Shown here: positions 43,389 through 51,617 of the stretch, piece after piece | Position numbering within the stretch: the stretch's first letter is position 1 | Layout: each line of letters begins with the position of its first letter | Assembly (NCBI RefSeq): GCF_024508315.1 | Contig: NZ_CP101987.1 | Location: 3,038,001 to 3,102,000 of the forward strand | Source: Cellulomonas xiejunii | GTDB lineage: Bacteria; Actinomycetota; Actinomycetes; Actinomycetales; Cellulomonadaceae | DNA: 64,000 bases | Direction: 5' to 3' | Made by a program: the position numbers and the translations under genes | Notes under the pieces: generated by a model | The model's database searches: none | Told to the model about the DNA's origin: nothing | Seen by the model: only the letters and a program-made list of their open reading frames with translations

Positions 43389-43957
43389 GGACGGGGGCCG
43401 ACCAGGACGGCCCGCTCCGCGGCGAAGGCCCGGAGGCTGCCGACGGCGAGCAGGACCGCCAGGAGCGCGAGGACGACGACCCCCGGCTGCGGACCGAGGA
43501 AGACGACGTGGTTGTCGACCGTGTAGAGCTGCACCAGCGGGCCGAGGACGACCAGCGCCAGGCCCGGGCACCAGAGCCTGCGGCTGCGGCGCCGCAGCCC
43601 GAGGGCGACGAGACCGAGCCCGAGGAACGCCGCGGGGCCGACCATGAACGCGGCGATCGCCGAGAACGGGAAGAAGAGCGCCAGCGCGAGCGCGAGGACC
43701 GCCGCGGCGCCGAACCCGTCGCGCCCGCCCCCCATGCCGGTCGCCCGCTCCCGCGCCCGAACGACGATCCAGAGCAGGCCGTAGACGACGGCGGGCACGG
43801 CGATCTGCCACAGCCCGGGCCGGCTCCCCGGCATGCCGCGTGCGAACGACAGCACGCCGAGCGCCACCGCGTGGACGGCGAGCACGAGGGAGTCCGTGTG
43901 GCGCGCGGCGCGCTCCCGTCGGCGGACGTCGTCGAGGTAGTCCGGGAGGTTCTGCAC
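43385..43957 (-). CDS. Polytopic membrane protein cotranscribed with winged-helix regulator
   Basis: The 190-residue protein has a cytoplasmic N-terminal part (NLPDYLDDVRRRERAARH) and about five or six hydrophobic helices, among them LWQIAVPAVVYGLLWIVV, AAAVLALALALFFPFSAI and VVVLALLAVLLAVGSL. I chose the GTG at 43957: no ribosome site precedes it, but a promoter fits a leaderless start. The function is unknown. Its coupling to the regulator suggests both respond to the same, unidentified, signal. Confidence 0.68.
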   Translation of the reverse strand: MQNLPDYLDDVRRRERAARHTDSLVLAVHAVALGVLSFARGMPGSRPGLWQIAVPAVVYGLLWIVVRARERATGMGGGRDGFGAAAVLALALALFFPFSAIAAFMVGPAAFLGLGLVALGLRRRSRRLWCPGLALVVLGPLVQLYTVDNHVVFLGPQPGVVVLALLAVLLAVGSLRAFAAERAVLVGPRP

Positions 43958-43963
43958 GACGCT

Positions 43964-43993
43964 TACTCTGCACAGCAGAGCAACTGCCGTCAA
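43964..43993 (-). promoter_or_regulatory. Promoter with embedded dyad for the membrane protein/regulator operon
   Basis: On the minus strand TTGACG (43993-43988) is followed after 18 bases by AGAGTA (43969-43964), 6 bases before the GTG start, implying a leaderless mRNA. The perfect dyad CTCTGC-ACA-GCAGAG (43966-43980) fills the spacer and -10 and is a natural operator for the winged-helix regulator. Confidence 0.5.
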
Positions 43994-44270
43994 CGGGCGC
44001 TCCGCCGTTCGGGGATGACCGCTGTCGTCGCGGAACGGCCCGACTACTCCGCCGGGGTCGGCAGACCCCCGGCGGCGGCGAGCTGCGCGCGGGCCCACCC
44101 GACCCCGGCGCGCAGCACGTCACCGTGAAGACCGCGCCCTCCGACCCAGTGCCCGACCCGACCGCGCTGGTGGCGAGAGCTCGAGACGATCCCGTCTCCC
44201 TGCGGCCGTCGTGACGGTCGTCTGCGCACGGAAATGGTTCTGAGCATCTGCGCAGGTCAGCGGGGACAGA

Positions 44271-44311
44271 GCTACAGTCTGCCGGGCTCCTGGGCTACGG
44301 TTTGCCGGGCT
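44271..44311 (+). repeat. Imperfect 18-bp direct repeat upstream of the GyrI-like gene
   Basis: GCTACAGTCTGCCGGGCT (44271-44288) and GCTACGGTTTGCCGGGCT (44294-44311) differ at two positions and are 23 bases apart, about two helical turns, which suits cooperative protein binding. The remainder of the 398-base gap (43958-44355) holds the divergent promoter described above and otherwise nothing I can assign. Confidence 0.5.
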
Positions 44312-44355
44312 GGACGTGGTCACATGATCCGGTCGCGGACGCGGAGGTGCCCACC

Positions 44356-44979
44356 GTGAAGGTCGACCTCGTCAAGGAGACGCCCACGTACCGCGCGACG
44401 CGCGGCCGGTTCGACGTCGTCACGGTCCCGCCCCTGCGGTACCTCATGGTCGACGGGCACGGCGACCCGAACACGTCCGACGCGTACCGCGACGCCCTGA
44501 GCTCGATCTACCCGCTCGCGTACACCCTGAAGTTCCTCAGCAAGCGTGAGCTCGACCGCGACTACGGGGTCCCGCCGCTCGAGGGCCTGTGGTGGTCCGA
44601 CGACATGGCCGCGTTCACCGCCCGACGCGACAAGTCCCGGTGGGACTGGACCCTGCTCAGCCTGGTGCCCGACTGGATCACCGCCGAGCACGTCCAGACC
44701 GCCCGTGCCGCCGTGGCCCGCAAGGGCAGCGCACCCCTCATCGAGGTGATCCGTGTGGACGCGCTCGACGAGGGACTCGCGGTGCAGACCCTGCACGTCG
44801 GCCCCTACGACGCCGAGGCCCCGGTGCTCGACGCGATGCACCACGAGTTCCTCCCCGCCCACGGTCTGCGCATGACGGGCACGCACCACGAGATCTACCT
44901 GAGCGACGCCCGCCGCACGGCACCCGAACGCCTGCGCACGATCCTGCGTCAGCCGGTCGCACCGGTCGAGGCATCGTGA
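44356..44979 (+). CDS. GyrI-like small-molecule-binding domain protein
   Basis: The 207-residue protein is of the stand-alone GyrI/SOUL-like type (for example YdeI-related DUF). Landmarks are VPPLRYLMVDGHGDPNTSDAY near residue 25, YPLAYTLKF near 50, PPLEGLWW near 70, and the second half LQTLHVGPYDAEAPVLDAMHHEFL, then HHEIYLSDARR. Such proteins bind or hydrolyse hydrophobic drugs and reactive small molecules. GTG at 44356 follows GGAGG by 7 bases. It is coupled to an acetyltransferase gene by GTGA, perhaps a small detoxification pair. Confidence 0.82.
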   Translation: MKVDLVKETPTYRATRGRFDVVTVPPLRYLMVDGHGDPNTSDAYRDALSSIYPLAYTLKFLSKRELDRDYGVPPLEGLWWSDDMAAFTARRDKSRWDWTLLSLVPDWITAEHVQTARAAVARKGSAPLIEVIRVDALDEGLAVQTLHVGPYDAEAPVLDAMHHEFLPAHGLRMTGTHHEIYLSDARRTAPERLRTILRQPVAPVEAS

Positions 44980-45503
44980 CGGAGCCGTCGATGCCCCCGG
45001 CGACCGTCCCCCTCGTCCGCGACGCCCGTCCCGCGGACGTCGCAGCGATCTGCGCGTTCGGCCAGGAGCACGTCCGGCCGCACTACGCGCCGCTCATCGG
45101 TGCCGAGGCGGCCGACGCGCAGGTCCGCGACTGGTGGAACCCGACCTACGTCGCCGCCGGGGTCGAGGCCGGGTGCGTCGTGGTCGCCGACGTCGACGGT
45201 GCGTGCGTCGGCGTCGGGCAGCGCGGGCGGTACGGCGCCGACCACGTCGTGTACAAGCTGTACGTCGACCCGGCGTTCCGGGGCCACGGGCTCGGGCCAC
45301 GGCTCATCGACGGCCTCGTCCGTCGGCTGTCACCCGAGGTCACCGACCTGTGCGTCGAGCACGTCGCCGCGAACACCCGGGCGGCGGCCTTCTACGAGCG
45401 CGAGGGCTTCATCGTGGAGCGCGTCGACCCGAGCCCGTCGGGCGACCGGGCCCTCGACGTCGTCTGGCGGCGCCGCCGCCTCCCCGTCGACGCTGCCCGC
45501 TGA
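44976..45503 (+). CDS. GNAT-family N-acetyltransferase
   Basis: The 175-residue protein has the GNAT fold: an N-terminal ARPADVAAICAFGQEHV strand-helix, motif A acetyl-CoA loop VDPAFRGHGLGPRLIDGL near residue 98, and motif B NTRAAAFYEREGF near 138. The acceptor cannot be inferred. The GTG start overlaps the GyrI-like gene's stop. Together the two genes interrupt the purine cluster and end at a strong hairpin. Confidence 0.85.
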   Translation: MTEPSMPPATVPLVRDARPADVAAICAFGQEHVRPHYAPLIGAEAADAQVRDWWNPTYVAAGVEAGCVVVADVDGACVGVGQRGRYGADHVVYKLYVDPAFRGHGLGPRLIDGLVRRLSPEVTDLCVEHVAANTRAAAFYEREGFIVERVDPSPSGDRALDVVWRRRRLPVDAAR

Positions 45504-45534
45504 CCCCTGGTGTCCATGTGGGGGGACGGGCACG

Positions 45535-45596
45535 CCGCGAGACCGGGCTGAGGTGGCTGACGGGCCGCCGTGAGCGACCTGAGCCCGGTCTCGCGG
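45535..45596. terminator. Long convergent terminator hairpin, GNAT / xdhC
   Basis: Arms at 45535-45554 and 45577-45596 pair over 20 bases with one mismatch (CCGCGAGACCGGGCT on the left). The loop is 22 bases. It separates the convergent GNAT and xdhC genes. Confidence 0.75.
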
Positions 45597-45609
45597 CCGG
45601 CGCGGTGGG

Positions 45610-46548
45610 TCAGCGACCGTGGACCGGGCCGGCCGTCGTCGACAAGGGTCGGCCGGTCGCGGCGTGCCGGGTCATCACGACCTCCGCCAGGATCGACAGT
45701 GCGACCTCCTCCGGCGTCGAGCCGCCCAGGTCCAGGCCGATGGGCGAGCGCAGCCGCGCGAGCGCGTCCGCGCCGACCCCCGCGGCGCGCATCGCCTCGA
45801 CCCGGCGGGCGTGCGTGGTCCGCGACCCCATCGCCCCGACGTACCGCGCCGGTGACGCGAGGGCGGCGGTCAGGGTCGGGACGTCGACGCGCTCGTCGTG
45901 CGTGAGGACTGCGACGGCGTGCGCGGCGGTGAGCGGGTGCGACGCGAGCCAGCGGTCGGGCCAGTCCCGGACCACGGCGTACGCGTCGGGGAACCGCTCC
46001 TTCGTCGCGAACAGCGGGCGCTGGTCGAGCACGGTGACGGCGAACCCGCAGGTCGCCGCCAGACGGGTGAGCGCCACGGCGTGCTCGCTGGCCCCGACGA
46101 CGAGCAGCGGGTGCGCGGCCGGCGTGCGCAGGGTGACCAGCGGGTCGTCGGTGCAGGCGCGGCCGTCGCCGTCGAGCGCGACGCACGCGTCGAGGCCCTC
46201 AGCCGCCCGCCGCACCTGGTGCAGCGCACCCGCCGCCAGCGCCGACACCTCGTGCACGAGCACCGTGATCGTGCCGCCGCACGTCAGGCCGGGCCCGCCC
46301 AGGTCGTCGCCGACCCCGTACGACACGACGTGGGCCGGGCCACCGTCGAGCACCCCCCGGCAGCGCTCGACGAGGTCCGACTCCACGCACCCGCCGGACA
46401 CGCTGCCCGCCACGGTCCCGTCGGACCCCACGACGAACGACGACCCGACCGCGCGCGGCGCGCTGCCCTCGACGCGCACGACCGTGGCCGCCGCGACGCG
46501 CTGACCGGCGTCGAGGCGACGGCAGATCTCCGCGGCCTGGTCGAGCAT
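45610..46548 (-). CDS. xdhC: XdhC-family maturation factor for xanthine dehydrogenase
   Basis: XdhC proteins bind molybdenum cofactor, aid its sulfuration and insert it into xanthine dehydrogenase. The 312-residue product has the XdhC/CoxI N-terminal domain (EGSAPRAVGSSFVV, GSVSGGCVESDL near residue 50, LTCGGTITVLVHE near 90 with the conserved Cys). It ends in a Rossmann domain (LLVVGASEHAVALTRLAATCGF near 150, ARYVGAMGSRTTH near 230, GLDLGGSTPEEVALSILAEV). It is divergent from guaD with a shared operator between, which ties it to the regulon though it lies 3 kb from the structural genes. Confidence 0.92.
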   Translation of the reverse strand: MLDQAAEICRRLDAGQRVAAATVVRVEGSAPRAVGSSFVVGSDGTVAGSVSGGCVESDLVERCRGVLDGGPAHVVSYGVGDDLGGPGLTCGGTITVLVHEVSALAAGALHQVRRAAEGLDACVALDGDGRACTDDPLVTLRTPAAHPLLVVGASEHAVALTRLAATCGFAVTVLDQRPLFATKERFPDAYAVVRDWPDRWLASHPLTAAHAVAVLTHDERVDVPTLTAALASPARYVGAMGSRTTHARRVEAMRAAGVGADALARLRSPIGLDLGGSTPEEVALSILAEVVMTRHAATGRPLSTTAGPVHGR

Positions 46549-46554
46549 GACGTG

Positions 46555-46576
46555 ACGCTACGAAATGATTGTTTCG
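46555..46576. promoter_or_regulatory. Candidate purine-regulon operator, site 3, between xdhC and guaD
   Basis: GAAAT-GATT-GTTTC (46562-46575) with flanking CG/CG makes CGAAAT-N4-GTTTCG. On the xdhC side it abuts TAGCGT (46560-46555), a -10 only 6 bases from the xdhC coding start, the same arrangement as at pucG. One operator may control both divergent genes. Confidence 0.6.
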
Positions 46577-46652
46577 AGAACTGGCGCGCGGGGGTAACGA
46601 CGCCGAAACAGCGCGGCCGCACGATCGACGGCAGACAACGAGAGGACCTGCC

Positions 46653-47186
46653 ATGTCGATCGTCGTGGACCCCGTGGGCGCCGCCGTCAGCACCGAGGTG
46701 CCCCGCCCGTCGGCCGAGGTGGACGCCCGGTGGCTGCGCCGGGCGGTCGGGCTCGCCACCGCGAACGTCGCGGACGGGGGCGGCCCGTTCGGTGCCGTCG
46801 TCGTCGCGGGCGGCGTCGAGGTGGCCGTGGGCCAGAATCGTGTCACGCGTGACCTGGACCCCACCGCGCACGCCGAGGTCCAGGCGATCCGGGCGGCGTG
46901 CCGCGCCGCGGGCACGTTCACCCTCGACGGCATGACCCTCTACACGTCGTGCGAGCCGTGCCCCCTGTGCCTCGCGGCCTGCCTGTGGGCGCGGCTCGAC
47001 CGCGTCGTGTTCAGCGCCGACCGGCACGACGCGAGCCGCGGCGGGTTCGACGACTCCGCGTTCTACGAGCTGTTCGGGCGCGACCGCGGCACGTGGGACC
47101 GCACGCGCGTGGACGAGCTGCGGCTGCCGGAGTCCGCGCTCCCGTTCGACGCGTGGCTCACGCACGCGGCGCGCACGGACTACTGA
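46653..47186 (+). CDS. guaD: Guanine deaminase, cytidine-deaminase-fold type
   Basis: It converts guanine to xanthine at a zinc site. The 177-residue protein has the zinc motif HAEVQAIRAAC near residue 70 and TSCEPCPLCLAAC near 97, plus GGFDDSAFYELF near 130, a signature shared with the B. subtilis GuaD. ATG at 46653 follows GAGAGGACC. It supplies the xanthine for the downstream pathway and is followed by a transporter operon. Other nucleoside deaminases (TadA-like) lack the FDDS region. Confidence 0.9.
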   Translation: MSIVVDPVGAAVSTEVPRPSAEVDARWLRRAVGLATANVADGGGPFGAVVVAGGVEVAVGQNRVTRDLDPTAHAEVQAIRAACRAAGTFTLDGMTLYTSCEPCPLCLAACLWARLDRVVFSADRHDASRGGFDDSAFYELFGRDRGTWDRTRVDELRLPESALPFDAWLTHAARTDY

Positions 47187-47297
47187 CGGGCGTGTCGGCG
47201 CGTCCTGGACGCCCGACCGAGACCGAACCGTGACCGGGACGGCGGCTCGTTTACACCTGGGACACGAATCGCGTCACGGGCCGACACGCCGCGTCCG

Positions 47298-47325
47298 TAG
47301 CGTCACCGCGCGCAACACCTGTTTC
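47298..47325 (+). promoter_or_regulatory. Promoter and candidate purine-regulon operator, site 4 (ABC transporter)
   Basis: TAGCGT (47298-47303) is a likely -10. Nine bases on, GCAAC-ACCT-GTTTC (47312-47325) matches GAAAC-N4-GTTTC with one change. The operator would lie just downstream of the start site, about 70 bases before the SBP gene. Confidence 0.5.
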
Positions 47326-47393
47326 ACCGCAGCAGCTGCTGCGCGTTCCACGACACCGCGCGAGCCCCCTCGCCCGTCCCAGATGGAGTGCCG

Positions 47394-48479
47394 ATGACCC
47401 TCCCCCAGCAGCCCCGGCCCGGCCGTCGCTCGCGCCGAGCCGCCCTCGCGGCGGCGGGCGTCGCCCTCGCTCTCGCCCTCGGCGCCTGCTCCTCGGGTGC
47501 CGACGCCGAGCCGGCCGACGCGGACCCGGACGCGACGGGCGCCGCCGACCACGGCGCCATCACGGTCCAGCTCTCGTGGATCAAGAACGCCGAGTTCGCG
47601 GGTGAGTTCTTCGCCGACAGCAATGGCTACTTCGCCGACGCGGGCTTCAGCTCGGTGACCCTCAACGCCGGGCCCGGCGCGACCGAGTCGATCGTGCTGT
47701 CCGGGGGCGCCGACTTCGGGCTGTCGAACGCGATCTCCGTCGGCCAGGTCGTCGCCGAGGAGGACGCGCCGCTGAAGATCGTCGGCACGACCTTCCAGAA
47801 GAACCCGTTCACGATCCTGTCGCTGAAGGACGGCGCCGACATCGCGACGGCCGACGACCTCAAGGGCAAGAAGATCGGCGTCCAGGCCGGCCCCAACGAG
47901 GCGCTGTTCGACGCCCTGCTCGTGATCAACGAGATCGACCCGGCGGAGGTCACCAAGGTGCCCGTCGAGTACGACCCGTCGCCGCTCGTCAACGGCGAGG
48001 TCGACGGGTTCCTCGCGTACGTGACGAACGAGGCCATCACGGTCGAGTCCGAGGGCAACCCGGTCACCAACCTGCTGTTCGCGGACAACGGCCTGCCGTT
48101 CGTGGCCGAGTCGGTCGTGACGACCGAGGAGATGATCGCGAACGAGCCGGCGAAGGTGAAGGCCTTCCTCGCCGCCGAGATCCGTGGGTGGAAGGACGCC
48201 GTCGCCGACCCCGAGGAGGGCGCTCGCCTCGCCGTCGAGGAGTACGGGGCGGACCAGGAGCTCGACATGGAGAAGGAGGTCCAGCAGGCCACGATCCAGA
48301 TCGACCTGATCGTGACCGACGAGACGAAGGAGAACGGCCTGTTCACCATCTCCGACGACCTCATCGAGCAGAACCTGCGGACGCTGGCCGCGGCAGGCAT
48401 CGACCTCGAGGCCGACGACCTGTTCGACCTCTCGCTCCTGACCGAGCTGCTCGAGGAGCAGCCGGACCTGGCGAAGTGA
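47394..48479 (+). CDS. NMT1/THI5-like ABC transporter substrate-binding lipoprotein
   Basis: Extracellular lipid-anchored binding protein, 361 residues, with RRSRRAAL, a hydrophobic stretch and the lipobox LALGAC. The mature part begins [24 protein letters not shown], the NMT1/THI5 hallmark, with [10 protein letters not shown] near residue 100 and [23 protein letters not shown] near 160. Related proteins bind pyrimidine precursors, taurine or riboflavin. Position after guaD and an operator shared with the purine genes suggests a purine base, urate or allantoin. A GTG two codons upstream is an alternative start. Confidence 0.85.
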   Translation: MTLPQQPRPGRRSRRAALAAAGVALALALGACSSGADAEPADADPDATGAADHGAITVQLSWIKNAEFAGEFFADSNGYFADAGFSSVTLNAGPGATESIVLSGGADFGLSNAISVGQVVAEEDAPLKIVGTTFQKNPFTILSLKDGADIATADDLKGKKIGVQAGPNEALFDALLVINEIDPAEVTKVPVEYDPSPLVNGEVDGFLAYVTNEAITVESEGNPVTNLLFADNGLPFVAESVVTTEEMIANEPAKVKAFLAAEIRGWKDAVADPEEGARLAVEEYGADQELDMEKEVQQATIQIDLIVTDETKENGLFTISDDLIEQNLRTLAAAGIDLEADDLFDLSLLTELLEEQPDLAK

Positions 48480-48486
48480 GCCGACG

Positions 48487-49308
48487 TTGACGGACGTGCA
48501 GCACGACGCCGGTGCCCGGCGGACCCCCACGGGTCCGCTGGGCACCGGCGTGCGCCTCGACGGCCTCGGCAAGACGTTCACGACGGGTCGCCGCCACGTG
48601 ACCGCGCTGCAGGACACGACCCTGTTCACCGACAAGGGCAGCTTCCTGTCGCTGCTCGGCCCGTCGGGGTGCGGCAAGTCGACGATCCTGCGGATCCTCG
48701 CCGGTCTCGAGGAGCCCACCACGGGCACGGCGCTCGTCGAGGGCCGCACCCCCGTCGAGCTGCGGGCCGAGCACGCGCTCGGCATCGCGTTCCAGGACGC
48801 CGCGCTGCTGCCGTGGCGCAGCGTCGAGGCCAACATCCGCCTCCCCTTCGAGGTCGTGGGCACGCCCGTCGACCGTGCGCTCGTCGCCGACCTCGTGCGG
48901 CTCGTCGGGCTCGAGGGGTTCGAGAAGGCCAAGCCCGCGCAGCTCTCGGGCGGCATGCGCCAGCGCGTCTCGATCGCCCGCGCCCTCGTCGTGCAGCCGT
49001 CGGTCCTGCTGCTCGACGAGCCGTTCGGGGCCCTGGACGACATGACGCGCCAGCGTCTCAACCTCGAGCTCCTGCGCATCTGGACCGAGAAGCCCGCGAC
49101 CACGCTCATGGTGACGCACGGCATCTCGGAGGCGATCTTCCTGTCGGACCAGGTCGCGGTGATGAGCGCGCGGCCCGGGCGGGTCAAGGAGGTCCTCGAC
49201 GTCGATCTCCCGCGGCCGCGGACGCCCGAGATGATGCGCACCCCCGAGTTCCACGCGCTGCACGACCACGCCTCCGAGCTCCTGTTCGGCGGCGGGGCGG
49301 ACGCGTGA
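48487..49308 (+). CDS. ABC transporter ATP-binding protein (SsuB/TauB type)
   Basis: A cytoplasmic ATPase of 273 residues: Walker [18 protein letters not shown] near residue 58, Q-loop [11 protein letters not shown] near 101, signature [15 protein letters not shown] near 155, Walker [14 protein letters not shown] near 176 and H-loop THGISEA near 208. I used the TTG at 48487 as start; a GTG three codons later is possible. It sits 7 bases after the SBP gene and overlaps the permease by GTGA. Confidence 0.92.
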   Translation: MTDVQHDAGARRTPTGPLGTGVRLDGLGKTFTTGRRHVTALQDTTLFTDKGSFLSLLGPSGCGKSTILRILAGLEEPTTGTALVEGRTPVELRAEHALGIAFQDAALLPWRSVEANIRLPFEVVGTPVDRALVADLVRLVGLEGFEKAKPAQLSGGMRQRVSIARALVVQPSVLLLDEPFGALDDMTRQRLNLELLRIWTEKPATTLMVTHGISEAIFLSDQVAVMSARPGRVKEVLDVDLPRPRTPEMMRTPEFHALHDHASELLFGGGADA

Positions 49309-50174
49309 GCGTCGTGACGGGCGAGGTGGGGATGCCCGACGCGACCTCGGCTCCCCCGCGCCGGACCTCCCGGGGCGTCGGTGCACTGGCCCGGCGGTGG
49401 GCGCCCGGTGCGGTCGGCGTCGTCGGGGTCGTCGCGCTCTGGTGGCTCGCTGCCGTGACCGTCCTGGCCGGCACCACGATGCCCACACCCGTGGGCGTCG
49501 TGCAGGGGTTCGCCGACGACGGCGTGGGGTTCTACGTCGCCCACCTGTCGATCACGCTCGAGGAGGCCGCGCGGGGCTTCGTCGTCGGCAACGGCCTGGC
49601 GCTGCTGCTGGCCTCGCTGGTGCTGCTCGTGCCCGCGCTCGAGCGGCTGATCATGCAGGTCGCCGTCATCAGCTACTGCCTGCCGCTGGTCGCGATCACC
49701 CCGATCCTCTACATCGTCATCGGGCCACCACCGTCGGGCGAGCCGTCCGGTACGGCGGTCGTGCTCGCGGCGCTCTCGGTGTTCTTCACGACCGTCGTGG
49801 GGGCGGTTCTGGGCTTCCGGTCGGCCGACCCGGCGAGCCTCGACGTCGTGACCGTCTTCGGCGGGGGGCGGTGGCAGCAGCTCGTGCGGGTCCGGCTCGT
49901 CGCGGCGCTGCCCGGCATCATCGGCGCGCTGCAGGTGGCCGCGCCGGCCGCCCTGCTGGGGGCGATCCTCGGCGAGTACATCGGGGGCGTGGACCGCGGC
50001 GTCGGGCCGGCGCTCGTCAACGCCGGGCAGTCCCTGAACGCCGAGCGCGCGTGGGGCATCGCCCTGGTGTGCGCGCTGCTCGCCGGTGCCGGCTACGCGC
50101 TGTTCGCGGTGCTCGCGCGGGTCGTCACGCCCTGGTCGGCGGGCGGCAGCGCGGCGGACGGGGGCGCGTCGTGA
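49305..50174 (+). CDS. ABC transporter permease 1 (BinPDT, SsuC type)
   Basis: The 289-residue inner-membrane permease has about six helices. The EAA loop [28 protein letters not shown] near residues 185-212 contacts the ATPase. It starts with GTG overlapping the ATPase stop and ends overlapping permease 2 (GTGA), so both permeases are produced together and probably form a heterodimer. Confidence 0.88.
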   Translation: MSVVTGEVGMPDATSAPPRRTSRGVGALARRWAPGAVGVVGVVALWWLAAVTVLAGTTMPTPVGVVQGFADDGVGFYVAHLSITLEEAARGFVVGNGLALLLASLVLLVPALERLIMQVAVISYCLPLVAITPILYIVIGPPPSGEPSGTAVVLAALSVFFTTVVGAVLGFRSADPASLDVVTVFGGGRWQQLVRVRLVAALPGIIGALQVAAPAALLGAILGEYIGGVDRGVGPALVNAGQSLNAERAWGIALVCALLAGAGYALFAVLARVVTPWSAGGSAADGGAS

Positions 50175-51049
50175 GCGCACCCCTGACCCACGCCCCCGCC
50201 GAGCCTCCCGTGGCGGCACCCGGGGTCGCCGGGCCTGCCGCCGTGGCGCGCTCCCACCCCGCGTGGCGACGCGTGGGCCGCGTGCTGCTCGACGCCGCCG
50301 CGACGACCGCCGTCGTGCTCATCACGTGGACGACCCTGCTCGCGGTGTTCGACGTCTCGCCGTACGTCGGCAAGGGACCCGCGCAGGTGTGGGAGTACCT
50401 CGTGACGGACGTCGACGCGGGCGAGCACCGCACGGAGGTCCTGGGGCTGCTCGGCGTGACCCTCACGGACGCGTCGATCGGCTTCGTCGTCGGGATGGCG
50501 GCGGCGCTCGTGCTGGCTGCCGCGATCGTGCTGTCCCGCACCGCGGAAGGAGCGATCATGCCGGTGGCGATGCTGCTGCGCTCCGTGCCGCTCATCGCGC
50601 TCGCCCCGATCATCGTGCTGCTCGTGGGGCGGGGCGTCGCCTCGGTCGCCGTCATGAGCGGGATCGTCGTGCTGTTCCCGGCCCTCGTGACCATCGTGCT
50701 GGGGCTGCGCTCGGCGTCCCCGCAGATGCGTGACGTCGTCACCGTCCTGGGCGGCGGGCCGCGGACCGTGCTGCGCCTGGTGCAGCTGCCCGCGGCGCTG
50801 CCGGCGGTCTTCGCCGCCGTCCGGATCTCCGTGCCGGGTGCGGTCACGGGCGCGCTCATCGCCGAGTGGCTCGCCACCGGCGGCGGCATCGGGTACGGCG
50901 TCGTGTCCGCCGTCGGCCGCGCCCAGAACACCAAGGTGTGGGCGCTGGTCGTCGTCGTCACGCTGGCGTCGCTCGTCCTCTACACGATCGCGCAGCTGCT
51001 CGAGCAGTGGGTGCTCGAGCGGTTCGGGCCGTCGGCCGGGCGTGCCTGA
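50171..51049 (+). CDS. ABC transporter permease 2 (BinPDT, SsuC type)
   Basis: A 292-residue permease with a long, Pro/Ala-rich cytoplasmic N terminus of about 35 residues and six hydrophobic helices. The EAA loop LGGGPRTVLRLVQLPAALPAVFAAVRI lies near residues 190-217. It is paralogous in plan to permease 1, consistent with a heterodimeric channel. It overlaps the mocA-like gene by 8 bases. Confidence 0.88.
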   Translation: MSAPLTHAPAEPPVAAPGVAGPAAVARSHPAWRRVGRVLLDAAATTAVVLITWTTLLAVFDVSPYVGKGPAQVWEYLVTDVDAGEHRTEVLGLLGVTLTDASIGFVVGMAAALVLAAAIVLSRTAEGAIMPVAMLLRSVPLIALAPIIVLLVGRGVASVAVMSGIVVLFPALVTIVLGLRSASPQMRDVVTVLGGGPRTVLRLVQLPAALPAVFAAVRISVPGAVTGALIAEWLATGGGIGYGVVSAVGRAQNTKVWALVVVVTLASLVLYTIAQLLEQWVLERFGPSAGRA

Positions 51050-51617
51050 ACCGCTGCTGGGGCTCGTCCTGGCCGCCGGGGCCGGGACGCGCATGGGGCG
51101 ACCCAAGGCGCTGTGCACGACGCCCGAGGGAGTGCCGTGGCTGTGGCGCGCGCACGACGCGCTGCTCGGCGGCGGCTGCGCCCGCGTCCGTGTCGTCCTC
51201 GGGGCGGCGGCCGACGAGGCACGCGCGCTCGTGCCGCCGGGCGCCGAGGTCGTCGTGGCGCCGGACTGGCCGACCGGCATGGGCGCGTCCCTCGCGGCGG
51301 GGCTCACCGGCTCCCCCGGCTCCTCCGGCGCGCGCGGCGACGTGGCCGTCGTCGTCACCCTCGTCGACCTGCCCGACCTCGACGACCGTGCGGTGGCCCG
51401 CGTGACCGCCGCTCCCGTCGGTCCGCGTGACCTGCGACGCGCCGTCTTCGCCGGTGCGCCGGGCCACCCCGTGCTCGTCGGCCGCGACCACTGGGCCCCG
51501 CTGCGCGACCACCTGCACGGTGACGCGGGCGCGCGCGGCTACCTGCTGACGCACCCGGCCGTCGACGTCGACTGCACCGACCTGCCCGGCGGTCGCGACC
51601 GCGACACCCCGGACTGA
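51042..51617 (+). CDS. MocA-like molybdenum cofactor cytidylyltransferase
   Basis: The 191-residue NTP-transferase begins GLVLAAGAGTRMGRPKAL, the MobA/MocA nucleotide-binding signature. It continues with DWPTGMGASLAAGL near residue 70, VVTLVDLPDLD near 102 (metal-binding Asp) and GHPVLVGRDHWAPL near 140. Enzymes of this type make the cytosine dinucleotide form of Mo cofactor for xanthine dehydrogenase-family enzymes. Its position at the end of the purine region fits this. Other small-molecule nucleotidyltransferases share the fold. Confidence 0.82.
   Translation: MPEPLLGLVLAAGAGTRMGRPKALCTTPEGVPWLWRAHDALLGGGCARVRVVLGAAADEARALVPPGAEVVVAPDWPTGMGASLAAGLTGSPGSSGARGDVAVVVTLVDLPDLDDRAVARVTAAPVGPRDLRRAVFAGAPGHPVLVGRDHWAPLRDHLHGDAGARGYLLTHPAVDVDCTDLPGGRDRDTPD

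Noticed and set aside
29699..51617. Urease or urea carboxylase genes to finish ureide nitrogen release
   Set aside because: No urease subunit or biotin-dependent carboxylase motifs are found. The amidase could be an allophanate hydrolase, but its usual carboxylase partner is absent.
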